From Kalaharituber pfeilii (Eukaryota > Ascomycota > Pezizomycetes > Pezizales > Pezizaceae): a DNA stretch of 64,000 nucleotides. Below, in pieces: positions 22,111 through 31,959 of the stretch (the stretch's first letter is position 1; each line of letters opens with the position of its first letter). Where the stretch lies: the NCBI GenBank assembly GCA_015179045.1, contig WHUZ01000051.1, forward strand, positions 62,001 to 126,000. The letters run 5' to 3'. The notes under the pieces were generated by a model. The model saw only the letters and a list, made by a program, of their open reading frames with translations. It ran no database searches and had not been told where the DNA came from. The translations under genes and the position numbers were made by a program.

Positions 22111-22498
22111 GCCAGTAACATGCAGTAACTATACTAGTATTCGTGCTATTCATTATGACAGGTCCAATTACTATGTAAATTCAGGAAACGAGCCAGCAAA
22201 TATGATATCCATCCAATATGACAGTTTTGACTGTACATGAAAGTACTCTACACAACTCTTGTATGTAGGTATATGCAAGCATGTAGAACTTACTAGAGTA
22301 GCACCTACGCCTGTATATATGCGCAATACATGAAAGTACTTGGTATGAAGCTGGGGCCTACGATCGAACGCCTGAGGCTTACATTTGTCCTACTCGGAGC
22401 AGTACCCTCGTGCCCAATGACTGGCTAGCATGCTTTGCACTTGGTGGCGCACATACTCTCATAGGAGACTACATCTTTTTATCTCACTTGGAAGCACC

Positions 22499-22620
22499 TC
22501 GCGGGCAATACATGTACTTAGTGTTTATTTCTTTCCTCTCTTTTGGTTAGTTAATATATACCTCGCCATAGCCCATAGGGCGGCATGCGAGTAATGACAT
22601 TAAAAAAAAAAAAAAAAAAA
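22499..22620 (+). mobile_element. 5'-truncated LINE tail, A family (122 bp)
   Basis: The target duplication ACTTGGAAGCACC lies at 22486-22498 and 22621-22633. The insert ends CTCGCCATAGCCCATAGGG... GAGTAATGACATT plus poly(A). It includes some 60 bp of pyrimidine-rich LINE 3' UTR. Confidence 0.9.
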
Positions 22621-22633
22621 ACTTGGAAGCACC

Positions 22634-23136
22634 AGGTGAATACATTCAATGTCAACATAATCAGTCTGATCTAATCCCGAGATTAGAGCTCTCCGCCTGG
22701 CATGAGACCACATCCATTGCGTCTGACTACAGCACCCACCTAAATTCAGGCATTAACATGCCCCGGTGTGGTAGCTAGCGCGCCTAAGCTACTATCACCG
22801 AGCTGGCGCTGGGCTCAGACGCAGCAGATCACGAGATTCGTATGATGATAGGGCATGCTAGGTTACATACACAAAGTGAGGGTAACTCCAGTAGCATGGA
22901 GATGCTTAGAAATGGCGATGCTGCACAAACTGGTCCAAGAAGGCATTCTTTCTACCTTCCTCATCTTTCATCTTTCATATTAGTCTTCATCTTTCATCCT
23001 TCCTATTCACCGTTTATTCATCTATCCATACTTGTTTTCCATTACCCTCAACCATTCTACACTTATGTCCTTCTAATATTGGATTTTGCGCTTGCTATAC
23101 AATTAAACAATCTCTTGCTTATACTCAGACTAGCCA
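22634..23136. other. No recognisable gene
   Basis: Single-copy-looking sequence with a pyrimidine-rich stretch at 22950-23060. The open frame 22842-23261 is of mixed composition and runs into a LINE tail; no support for a gene. Confidence 0.4.
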
Positions 23137-23220
23137 CCCTGCCATGGCGAATAGCTATATGCGGGTTATGTGATATTTCAAAAAAAAAAAAAAAAATAGA
23201 AAAAAAAAAAAAAAAAAAAA
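23137..23220 (+). mobile_element. B-tail micro-insertion (about 84 bp)
   Basis: One B-family unit (ACCCTGCCATGGCGAATAGC ... GGTTATGTGATATTTC) followed by about 40 A with a TAG interruption. No certain target duplication. It directly precedes the LINE debris at 23225. Confidence 0.75.
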
Positions 23221-23293
23221 GGCAATACAGCTACTACGGCGCCGGTGCCAGGGAGGAGTAGCCCGTGTATGGGAAAGGCGATGGCCCGGGGGG

Positions 23294-23331
<38 letters not shown>

Positions 23332-23580
23332 ATAACCCCGCTTGTAGCACGTGGCCATGGCAGGGTCCCTGGGCAAGCCCTCGAAGCCCGGAGACAGGCT
23401 TAACAAACAAAGAAATTTCTATCTACTTCTACCACCTGATTCCAGAAACCTCCGGGCGGACCTTCCGGTTTCTGCCTCAGGGAGACTCCACTATATATCT
23501 CCCCCCCCCCCCCCTCCCCTCTTCTCCACACTTTCGCACCCCGGCAAGCAAACTTCCCCGACAGCAAACCGCACGGCGCC

Positions 23581-24555
23581 CTAGAACCTGATCCCAGAGA
23601 AGAACCTTTCCAACTCATCCCACTCCTCCCCATTCTCTGCTGTCCTTTTCCAGTTCTTCTCCATATCCCCCCATTCTCTAAAGCCTTCTGGGCGAAACCT
23701 CTGCTGACTGCACTGGAAGGCTAGGTGCGCCCCCGTCTGGGCCTCCCCGCAGCTGCACTTCTCCGATTCCGCCACTCCCATCCTCTTTAACCACACCCTG
23801 CATCTTCCTCTCTCCAGTCGCAATGCTGTGAAGTTGGACACCGCTGTCCTATTCCACTCCATTACTTTCCCCCTCCCGAAACCTTCCACCTCCCTCCTCT
23901 CCTTCCTCCACGCCTTAATCCTCTGGCGCACCCCGCTCCCGGTGGCCACCTCTTTCCCTTCCACCGCCGTCCCCTTCTTTGCCCACTCATCAGCCTTCTC
24001 ATTCCCTGCAATTCCGATATGAGCCTTGACCCACATCAGTTTCGCGTCCCCTCCCTTCTTCTTTCTCCTCGCCACGGCATCCACCACTCTCCTCACATCC
24101 TCGGTTTTTCCCTTTCCCTCCCTGCCTGCCTTCTGGATCGCCATGATGGCAGCCTCAGAGTCTAAACAGATCAGTACAGGGACCTCCTCCTCTACACTCT
24201 CCAGCGCCTTTCTCACTCCCCTCACCTCCCCATCGAAAACCGTCGCCGTTCTCCCCACCACCTCCGCCACCGCTGCCGACCTCCCCCACACTCCTGCTCC
24301 CACCTTGCTGTCCTCGATCTTGCTGCCGTCGGAGAAAAGGACCGCCCTTTCTCTTCCAGCTTCCCCGATCGCGACTTCCCACTCCCCCCTCGTCTCCACT
24401 TCTCCTTTCCGCCTCTCCACCACTTCCACCTGCCCCTTCTCACACTTCCCCCCCCACGAGATCTCCTCCCCCTCTTCTGAGAACCTAGACCACTGGCTCT
24501 GCCAGCGGTCCAACACCGCCTCATACCCGTCTTCTTTCCCCAGTGCCCACTGCAC
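23581..24555 (-). pseudogene. LINE-B ORF2: RNase H domain and C-terminus
   Basis: Open for 324 codons in frame with, but separated by a TAG from, the upstream RT part. RNase H type I features: 'AVLFSDGSKI' (first Asp), 'EVRGVRKALE' (Glu), 'VLICLDSEAAI' (Asp) and 'WVKAHIGIAGNEKADEWAK' (His and last Asp). A C-terminal Cys/His knuckle follows (KCSCGEAQTGAHLAFQC). RNase H removes the RNA strand during retrotransposon cDNA synthesis. All catalytic residues are visible. The protein would end 'ERFFSGIRF'; the same C-terminus recurs at 40.4 kb. Confidence 0.85.
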
Positions 24556-24558
24556 CCC

Positions 24559-26705
24559 CTAGTCCTTCCAGTCCCTCGCTTCCTCTTCCCTCTCCTCATT
24601 CCCCGGCCTGGAGTCCGTCGTGCATAGCTCCGCTAGCTTCGACGGTGCTTCCACTTCCCGGACGATCGCCCTCGCCTGCGCCCCGTCCAGGACCGCCTCC
24701 ACGTCCTCCACCCCACACACCGCACTCACCCCTCCTACCCCCGCTCCTCTCCCTCCTCCAGCCGCCTTCTTCAACACCTGCAGCTGGACTCTCTCCATCT
24801 CCTTCCTCCATTCCTTCTGTCCCCTCCACCCGATCTCGCTTCCCCACATTGCAACCGCCCTCACCATCCCCGTGTAGGCTTGCCTCCAGCTGCGTGGAGA
24901 CATCCCCCAGTTCCGGTTGCCCAGTCCCGAGAGAGCCCCCGCCAGCCTCCGCGCTCGGCTCAGCCTGTTTCGCCAATATGCGCCAAAGGTCAAGTTCTCA
25001 TCGAAGATGACCCCTAACCACTTCAGCATCTCCCCCTCTTTCTTCAACCTCCTTCCCACCCCGAAGGTTATCATCTCCCACTTCGACTCCTCCAGCGGGA
25101 TCTGGTCTTCCTCCGCCACCTCCGCCATCGCCACCTTCACTTTCTCCCTGAGCCGCCCCATATCCCAGTACCCGTCCCAGTCTAGGATCGTTGCTGCCAG
25201 GTCGTCAACATACGATGGCACTTCTACCTCCGCCCCCATCGCCACCCCCCTCAGCCTTCTCTCCATCTTCTCAATGGTGGGTGCCATGAAGATGAGGAAG
25301 ATGACCGGTGACAGTGGTGACCCTTGCGGAACCCCCACGTTCGACCTGCCCCTCCCTTTCTCCTCGCCGTCCCACCACACTCCGAACTCCCTGCCTCCCA
25401 TAAACTCCTCCAGCCACCTCCGCTTCTTTCTCACCCCCTCGCTCCCCCTCTCCTCAATCCTTCTCAGGACCACCTCCTTCCTCACGATGTTAAAGCCTCC
25501 TTTAACATCCGCCGTCACCCACGCTGCTCTCCCCCCCTGTGCAGGCACCTCTGCACCTTTGTTACCGCCCTCGCCATCGCCTGGATCGCATTCCTCCCCT
25601 TGCGTGCTCCCAGCTGGAGCCTGTGGAAGAGTCGGTCTTCTTTCTGCAGCCTGCTGGCCATGACTTTCTCCCCGATCTTCCCGATACAATTGATCAGGTT
25701 AATTGGCCTCCACGCTTTCGCCGTCTTGATGTCCTTGCCCGGCTTCGGTATCATGACGACCCTCATCTCTCTCCACTCCGCCGGGGTCCTGTTCCGGATC
25801 CAGTTTTCAGCGACCTCCCTCACTAACTCATCCCCGATGGGAGTCTTCAGGGCAGCTTTGATCAATCGGTATCCGATTCCGTCAGGTCCCGGTGCCGAAT
25901 TGTTTTTGGTGCCCTGCAACGCAGCCCTCACTTCTCCTTCTACTCTCTCCCTCTCCCTCTCATCCCCCTCCTCCTCCGCTTCCCCCTCCCCCACCTCCTC
26001 CCCCGCCTCTGCCTCCCCCTCTTCCCTCCACGCAAAATTCCTCTCCACCAACGCCCTCACCTTCTCTCCGTCCCCCTCCAACTCCCTCCCCTCCTCATCT
26101 TTCAACCTTCCCATCCTCTCCTTTCCTCCGAAAGGGTCCTTTGCTACCCTCACCACTCTCCATGGGTCACTGTGCCCCTCCTCTTCCACGAAGTCCCTCC
26201 AGCACCTCTTCTTCTCCTCTCGGATCTTCCACTTCAGCTTCTGTACCGCCGCCTTCCACCCCCTCACTCTCTCTTCCTCTGTTAACCTCGCCCTCGCTCC
26301 CACCCCCCCTCGCGCCAGCCTATTGACTTCTTTCCTCATCTCTTCAATCTCTTCCGTCCACCACCTTTTACTCTTCCCTCCTACCCTTACTTTCTTCTCC
26401 AGAGACTCCTTCCATCGTTTTAGTCTCTCATACCCGCTCCCCTCCCCTACCCTTTCCAGCCACTTCTTCTTCTCTTCGTCTTCCCATTCTCCGCCCCACC
26501 CCTCGACCTCTTTCTCCACCCTTTCCCAATCAATTCTCACCCTCTCTTCCATTTCTCTCCCTCCCTTCTCCTCCTCCCACTCCACTACCAGTCCTGAGTG
26601 GTCTGAGCCCCCTTCCCACAGCTCTACTTGCACCCCTCTACCCCCCTTACCCACACCAAGTCTATTCTCGATTCTCGCACCCTGCCTTCCACTTCTCTCC
26701 TCCAC
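24559..26705 (-). pseudogene. LINE-B ORF2: linker and reverse transcriptase
   Basis: Two overlapping frames, 25515-26705 and 24559-25689, form one RT after correction of a frameshift in the overlap. The upstream part is a Glu/Arg-rich linker (WWTEEIEEMRKEVNRL), then RT block 'SAPGPDGIGYRLIKAAL' and 'AWRPINLINCIGKIGEKVMA'. The downstream part has motif A 'WVTADVKGGFNIV', motif B 'GVPQGSPLSPVIFLIFM' and motif C 'SYVDDLAATI'. Motif C is YVDD, common in fungal LINE RTs. The TAG at its end (DWKD, then stop) cuts off RNase H; it could be TGG mutated to TAG. Confidence 0.85.
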
Positions 26706-27244
26706 GTCCCTACTCTTTCTCCCTTCAAGGTAAAGCCGGCCTCCTCCATTCTCTCCCTCAGTCTCCTACCCTTTCCGTTCTCCCCAGTTCCTTCTAAACT
26801 CCACATCGGGCTATGCGCATTCCAGTCTCCCATGATTACACATCTCCCCTCCACCCTCGTCACCTCTTCCACCCACCCTTCAAACTCCTCCTCCCTCCAC
26901 CCTCCATTAGCATATACTCCCCCAACCAAAACCTCACCCACCCTACCCCATACTACATTCTCTCCCCCCCTCCTCCCCCTCGCACTCCTCTTACTGCTTC
27001 TCTCCCATCCTACTACTCGCGTTCCTGCCCCCACCTCCCCCACCCTCCTCAGGGCTGGATGCCATCCTGTCTTCCACCCGGACTCCTCCTTTCTCTTCCA
27101 AACTTCTCCCTCGAAACCTAACTCCCAACCCTCCTTGAAGATATTCTCCCTCCACACATGTCCTACCACGGACGACCCCCCGACGTGTAGGTACCCCACT
27201 TTCACCATAAGGCTATCGGTACCCCGCTGCTCTCTGCCTCCCAT
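26624..27244 (-). pseudogene. LINE-B ORF2: APE-type endonuclease
   Basis: The endonuclease begins near 27220 ('VKVGYLHVGG') and carries the C-terminal catalytic motifs 'CVIMGDWNAHSPMW' (Asp and His region) and 'RESRIDLVWVRG'. It would nick the target DNA for target-primed reverse transcription. It overlaps the linker/RT frame by about 80 bp, implying a frameshift. Upstream, 27250-27410 reads 'GKLLELEGFLKARKGG' in another frame, possibly the end of ORF1 or the ORF1/2 junction. Confidence 0.75.
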
Positions 27245-27424
27245 CCATCTCCCGGCAGGTCCATATCTCCAAACAAATCTCCCAGCACCACTCGCGGTCG
27301 GTGCCTTGACCCCTCCATATCGTCTCTCTCATCGATCTCCATTCTCTCTCCCCCTTTTCTTGCCTTGAGGAAGCCCTCCAGCTCCAGCAGCTTCCCCTTC
27401 TCGTCCCAGTCTTCCGCGGGGGGC

Positions 27425-27650
27425 GAGAGGCACTCCTCAGATCCCCGGAGGGGAGCGAAGGGGAAGGAGACGAGCTGATGGCACTGATGGGGTGGGTGGA
27501 ACGCTAGAGTTTCATGGAATTGTCTGGGTGTTGGTTTTTCCTTTTCTTTCCTTTTCTTTCCTCTTCCTTTTCTACTTTATCTCCTATGCACCTTAAATAT
27601 CGCCATAGCCCCAATCGCGGCACGCGACTAATGATATATAAAATTGAAAA
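27425..27650 (+). mobile_element. LINE-A 3' fragment split by the LINE-B insertion
   Basis: Plus-strand LINE debris ending with an A-family tail (TCGCCATAGCCCCAATCGCGG ... ACTAATGATATATAAAATTG). Joined to 23225-23294 across the LINE-B insertion it gives a continuous frame ending 'RSPEGSEGEGDELM', with a TAG at 27505-27507, and its DNA resembles the 5' part of the insertion at 2760. Its own target duplication was not found. Confidence 0.6.
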
Positions 27651-28069
27651 AAGTAGCTCCTGCTCTGGAACCAAGGATACCTTCGTGAGCGAGGGCGACT
27701 TTGGAGAGAAAGGCGCAGCAGAGAGAGAATGACGCATTACCGTGTGAGATTTTTTTTACGACGTGGTGGGGTGTGTTTTGGAGTCCACTTGAAACGTAGT
27801 GATGTGCAGTCCTGCCCACTCTGGCACTGTGCAAGGGGGGGCATCTGCATACCCCTCCGAACCCCCTCGGGGACGCGTATGCGTACGGTTCTGTACCATA
27901 GGGTAGACTAGTGTAACGAAACTGGTACAGGTGCTTCTCGGATATTCGTCAGAGCTCTGGGGTGGTAGACTAAGAGAAGTACAGTCCATTAGGCCAGAGT
28001 GCAATGCCACTTATTCAGCGCTGTACGCTGAGATTTACTGTAGCCTATGTCGGCCTTCGCTCCTCGGTA

Positions 28070-28460
28070 TTTTTTGTATTTTTTTTTTTATATCATTACG
28101 CCCCGGGGGCTATGGCGAGGTGCTAAGCACATAGGAGATAGATAGGAAATGGGAAAATTAACATGAAATAACAGTCAAAAAAATCAAACAACTGCTCCGC
28201 TTCTCACATTGTCTCCTTTGCCCACGTCGGCACGGCCACCAGAGTTGTCCCCTTCCTGCTCCCCGGCCTTCGGGGGTTTTCTAGCCGCCGCCTGGCCCCC
28301 TGGCTACATGTCCTGCACCTTCTCCCAGTTGTGCGTTGGCGTCTCCTCCTCCTCCTCCTCGCGCCACTGGCATTCCGGGCTATCCGCTTTCCCTACTCTG
28401 AATTCCCACGCGTTCAGTCCTTTGCCGCCTAATACACCTAGGTATCACCTGCAGGCAGTC
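28070..28460 (-). mobile_element. 5'-truncated LINE-A copy with knuckle remnant
   Basis: Poly(T) at 28076-28089 followed by the antisense A tail (ATATCATTACGCCCCGGGGGCTATGGCGA). Further right, on the minus strand, 'GKGLNAWEFRVGKADSPECQW' parallels 'NKGLKEWRYGIGKAESPECRW' of the LINE at 55.8-57.0 kb. The knuckle cysteines after this point are lost and the frame soon stops. The 5' limit is uncertain. Confidence 0.65.
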
Positions 28461-28531
28461 ATCCTGCGAGCGCCCTGTTATGTACATTTGTATGCCCCGC
28501 AGACTCCGCTCTCAGTTATAGCAATTACAAA

Positions 28532-28593
28532 CCTTGCCATAGCCCATAGGGCGGCAAGCGAGTAATGATATAAAAAAAAAAAAAAAAAAAAAA
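28532..28593 (+). mobile_element. A-tail micro-insertion (62 bp)
   Basis: The 14-bp target duplication ATAGCAATTACAAA lies at 28518-28531 and 28594-28607. The insert begins CCTTGCCATAGCCCATAGGG and ends GAGTAATGATAT plus about 24 A. Confidence 0.92.
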
Positions 28594-28607
28594 ATAGCAA
28601 TTACAAA

Positions 28608-29340
28608 AGTATATTACGCGGCGCCGGCTGTATATCTCGCATGCCATGGCATTACTTCACCGAAATACGAAATTAAAAGAGGTTTCTAGATTTTTGTTAG
28701 CATTCAGCCTTTTCCGTAGTGCAAAGAAAACCATTTATGGGTTCTTTCCCAGGCCTCCCTGGAGTGTATTGAACTGGGCTATGCTACTAGACCAAGGAAC
28801 GACACAGGAGGCTGCAGAATAAATGTTCTACTAATTGCGACTAAAGTACCATTGATATTTGCATGTATTTCACTTCTATGTAGAAAAAAAAGCATATTTC
28901 CCGCCTGTGGCCCATATTTTTACGTTTGATGCACTCGGCACGGGAAGTACTGTAGCATTGAACGTCCACTTTACTTAAGATTGCTGCAACTTTATTCTCA
29001 ACTTTCGGCAAACCTATCACTTCCTTTGCAGAGATTCGACTACCCTATATGGCAATAACATTACTCAGATTAGCATGCTTGGCGTCAGGGCAATACCCCC
29101 GTCAAGGATATGAGTTTATTGCTGAGGAAAAGTTGTAGATAATGTAATTAGTTCATGCAGCAGGCAGTTTGGGAGTAATAAAGAAAACAACAAAGTAAGG
29201 AGCAAGGTAGAAACTTGGTCTTGAGTACCCGCCTGGGAACCGGCGCCCCACCGCACAGCGATTGCCTTGGGTTCAGCCTGCCAGACGGTTGATCATAATC
29301 CGCGCAGATCGTCCTGCCTCGGTGATTAGCCTCTGCACCA
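28608..29340. other. 3' flank of gene A, no gene seen
   Basis: No supported coding region, repeat or RNA gene. The last 120 bp before the stop codon at 29341 are likely 3' UTR of the minus-strand gene. Confidence 0.45.
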
Positions 29341-30955
29341 TTAATCTAATGGGAACAGTTGCATGAGCACCATAAATCCGTCATCCCCGTTCAGGTTCGC
29401 AATAATGCTTCCCCCGACAGCAGCGGCGCCAAAACCTGCTACTGCGCCAACGGTTGCGAGGAGCGGCGCACCCGCCGCTGTCGCGGCACCTGCCATCCCA
29501 ATTCCCTGCAGCATTGCAAACAGCCCTCCCGCCTCGACCACCCCGACGGAAGCCTGCCAGCCTGCAGCTATGCCACCTGCAACAGGGCCTAGGGGTCCAA
29601 ATCCAAGAACTGCCGCCAGCGGGCCTAGAACCAGCACGGGTGCGACCGCAACCGTAAGCAAACCGGCAAAGGCTGCAACGCGGCCCCACGGGAAACCACC
29701 CGGGGCACCACCATGAGGGCCGCCTCCGCCGCCTCCACCACCACCGGGAGGGCCTCCACCACCACCGGGAGGGCCTCCACCACCACCGGGAGGGCCCCCA
29801 CCACCACCGGGAGGGCCTCCGCCACCACCAGGAGGGCCACCCCCGCCTCCTCCGCCGCCACCAGCAGGGCCACCTCCCCCGCCGCCAGGAGGGCCTCCCC
29901 CACCACCTCCGCCTCCACCAGGAGGGCCTCCCCCACCACCTCCGCCTCCACCAGGAGGGCCGTCATCATCGCCGCCTTTATCACCACCAGGGGGGCCGCC
30001 TCCGCCACCTCCTCCGCCCTGCGGCAGACTGACCTTCAACACCAACCGTTCGGATTTCATCGCAAATTGGGTAAAAACCTTCCCACCCCCCAACGCGAGC
30101 AACAGGCCCGCAAGTTGCCAAATTCGGATATCGTTCGCCGGACTACTGTCGCGTGCGTGAACGAAGATGAGCAAGCGCGCTAATGTGAACTTGTACATAA
30201 TCATCCTCGCCTCACTTTCCCTAATTTCCCGCCCGTCAAATTTGATAGGTGATAAAGATGGATAAGGCAATGTACTAGGAAATTGTGGCGGGAAATTTTC
30301 CGAGAAGGTCAGCAGCTTTGTCGCAAGGGGGAATGATTCAAGGTCGTCCTCTAAGTTCCATGATTCGTACTGGACATCCGCAGCGCGTGCAGCTAGGAAA
30401 GACAAAGTTGATCGTATAAAGTCTTCGGCACATTAGTTAGTATAACTGGTTCCGCGCTGTGACCTAGACCTCTCCCGCTTGGGACCCTGGCTTACCAATT
30501 GCATCTTTTTTATAGAAACCTTTTTCACTATGACACGTCTCTACCAGCTTTCCGAATCCAGTGACCAGCTCCTCATCTACCTCTGGAATCTTCATTGACT
30601 GATAAATCTTCAAACGTTCAGAACTCATGTATGTGCCATGCAGTTTCCTCATAAGCCCCTCTCCGCTGTAAAGGTGAATTTCTTTTTCGGCGTTCTCAGG
30701 GGGTGTCAATGTGTATAGATGATCTCCTATAAACCACGAGAGAAACACAGTTAGGTAACAAACACAGTGAGGGAGTCATCAGAAAAGACATTTACCTCTT
30801 TTGCATTGCCGTGGAATAAGAATCTTTTCCAGGGTCAGTTTTGAAACCTTGCCTGGCGACTCTGCTGGGTATTGTATGATAAGCCGCTCAAGATCCCCTT
30901 CTGGATTTACCATCTGTTTGGCCAGATCTTGCACGTTTATTGATGAGGGACCCAT
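29341..30955 (-). CDS. Gene A: ISG12/IFI6-like C-terminal domain protein (480 aa)
   Basis: Three exons: 30796-30955, 30496-30726 and 29341-30392. Introns are 69 and 103 bp (GTAAAT...AG, GTAAGC...AG; the second has a TACTAAC-like branch site), and total coding length is divisible by three. The start MGPSSINVQDLAKQM matches paralogues B and C. Residues 1-255 form an unrecognised region shared by the family ('ERLIIQYPAESPGKVSK', 'MSSERLKIYQSMKIPEVDEE', 'ADVQYESWNLEDD', 'IRIWQLAGLLLALGGGK'). A Gly/Pro tract of about 105 residues follows (258-363). The last 117 residues are a Gly/Ala-rich hydrophobic domain ('GPVAGGIAAGWQASVGVVEA', then 'GGLFAMLQGIGMAG') resembling the interferon-induced 6-16/ISG12 family. 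In animals that family acts at mitochondrial and ER membranes; fungal roles are unknown. The domain call is by eye. Confidence 0.75.
29720..30020 (-). repeat. Gly/Pro-coding in-frame repeat array in gene A
   Basis: Repeats of a (CCACCACCACCGGGAGGGCCT)-like unit, about 24 bp, encode PPGGGGG blocks on the minus strand, with five near-identical units at about 29738-29850 and more degenerate ones to 30010. Paralogues B and C have only a short GRGGGGG linker at this place, so the array expanded in A. Confidence 0.8.
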
Positions 30956-30999
30956 GGTTACCAATATCAAGATTGGGTTATTGAAGATATTTGGGAGCT

Positions 31000-31955
31000 G
31001 TAGCTCGGTAATGTGGTATAGACATTGAAGGACTCTAAGCTGCAGATAAAGATGAGCAATGCGGTCGAACCAGACCATAAATGTGTGAACCTCGACAGTT
31101 TTTATCGCAAGTCAGACCTCGATCCAAATCTCGATTTTTGTCAGAACCTCATGCGAGTGTATGTCAGGCCCCCAATGATGCGCGTCTATAGCTTGTATCC
31201 CAACCCTGCATGCTCCACACCGTGGAAGCTTAACCAAAACTGTCCTAGGTCCTCATATCATAGGCACGTCAGCTGGTGGTGCAAGGGACTCAAGCGCAAG
31301 TAACAAGTAAGAGCTGAACTCACCCATTATCGTGTGGACCGCATGCCGCGGCAGATTTTGATTAGTTTACCTATCGCAAGTCCGAAGCGGCGCTGATCCC
31401 CTTTGCGCTAACTTTTTGCCAAGCACCGTACCTAGCCGACAGGGCACTGTCGAGGAGGAAAGTGGACTAGAGGGAAGAAGGAGTAAATCACTGGAATTGA
31501 ACGAGGTCTATGGATCTGACTTTCTTCAACCTTGTAACGATGATTGTATTGTGTTGCTTATGTTCTACAGAGAAGGCCTCCTCCTCGCCCTCTTGATATA
31601 CCCGTAATTCTCAAGTACCCCCTTCCTCTTTTGGTAGTTTCCCAGTTCGTCAACCCGCCGAACCTTCTAGTACCCTCTCCTCTGGCCTTCCTTTACCAGG
31701 TCACGTGCAATGCCAAGGTCCTCCCCAGGTTTGCGACAGCACTCGTCTTCGTGACTGATAGACCAAATAGATATAGAGTTAGTCAATACCTACGTCGACC
31801 CACGTTGCTTACTCGTTCTAATTGCTGAATTAATCCTCAGCACTGGCCCGAACAATTCACCAATAGGTATATCTTGTAAATTGTCGGGGACATCGATCAC
31901 CGTGCTCATGTACTCGGTATCAAGGGTAAGTCTTCAGAAGCGCGAAAAGTTGCAT
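31000..31955. other. 5' flank of gene A
   Basis: Promoter-side flank with homology to the 5' flanks of B and C (for example GTATGTCAGGCCC with AATGATGC at 31158-31182, compared with 37754 and 42561). It is interrupted downstream by the Tc1/mariner element. No other gene is seen. Confidence 0.5.
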
Positions 31956-31959
31956 ACAA

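Larger units (their letters stand above)
23295..27417 (-). mobile_element. LINE (non-LTR retrotransposon), B family, near-complete ORF2
   Basis: Minus-strand element of 4.1 kb ending in poly(A) (poly(T) from 23295) preceded by the B-family stem-loop (CCCTGCCATGGCC ... GTTATGTGATT). It carries an APE-type endonuclease, RT and RNase H in that order, as in Tad/I-like LINEs. A 7-bp direct repeat GGGGGGC at 23288-23294 and 27418-27424 may be its target duplication, and joining the flanks restores an older LINE-derived sequence. Two frameshifts and one in-frame TAG break ORF2, and a complete ORF1 is not seen, so it is probably 5'-truncated and inactive. It is GC-rich and shows no heavy C-to-T decay. 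It defines the source tail of all B-tail insertions in the window. Confidence 0.85.

Noticed and set aside
21698..22240. Open frames in all phases made of QTAVQ, LLNRC or DSGSA repeats
   Set aside because: They are produced by a 15-bp tandem array whose unit is a multiple of three; no start context, domain or intron signals support a protein.
22335..22420. Possible tRNA-like B box (GTTCGATC on the minus strand)
   Set aside because: No A box at suitable distance and no cloverleaf could be built; no tRNA gene is claimed in the window.
25324..26733. Plus-strand open frame of 469 codons rich in Ser/Pro/Leu
   Set aside because: It is antisense to the LINE-B RT and endonuclease; the openness comes from the pyrimidine-rich complement of a Glu/Gly/Arg-rich coding strand. 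Similar plus-strand frames at 24026-24562 and 26628-27368 are rejected for the same reason.
29720..30020. Collagen-like protein domain
   Set aside because: The PPGGGGG blocks lack the Gly-X-Y periodicity of collagen; it reads as a flexible linker expanded by DNA repeat slippage.
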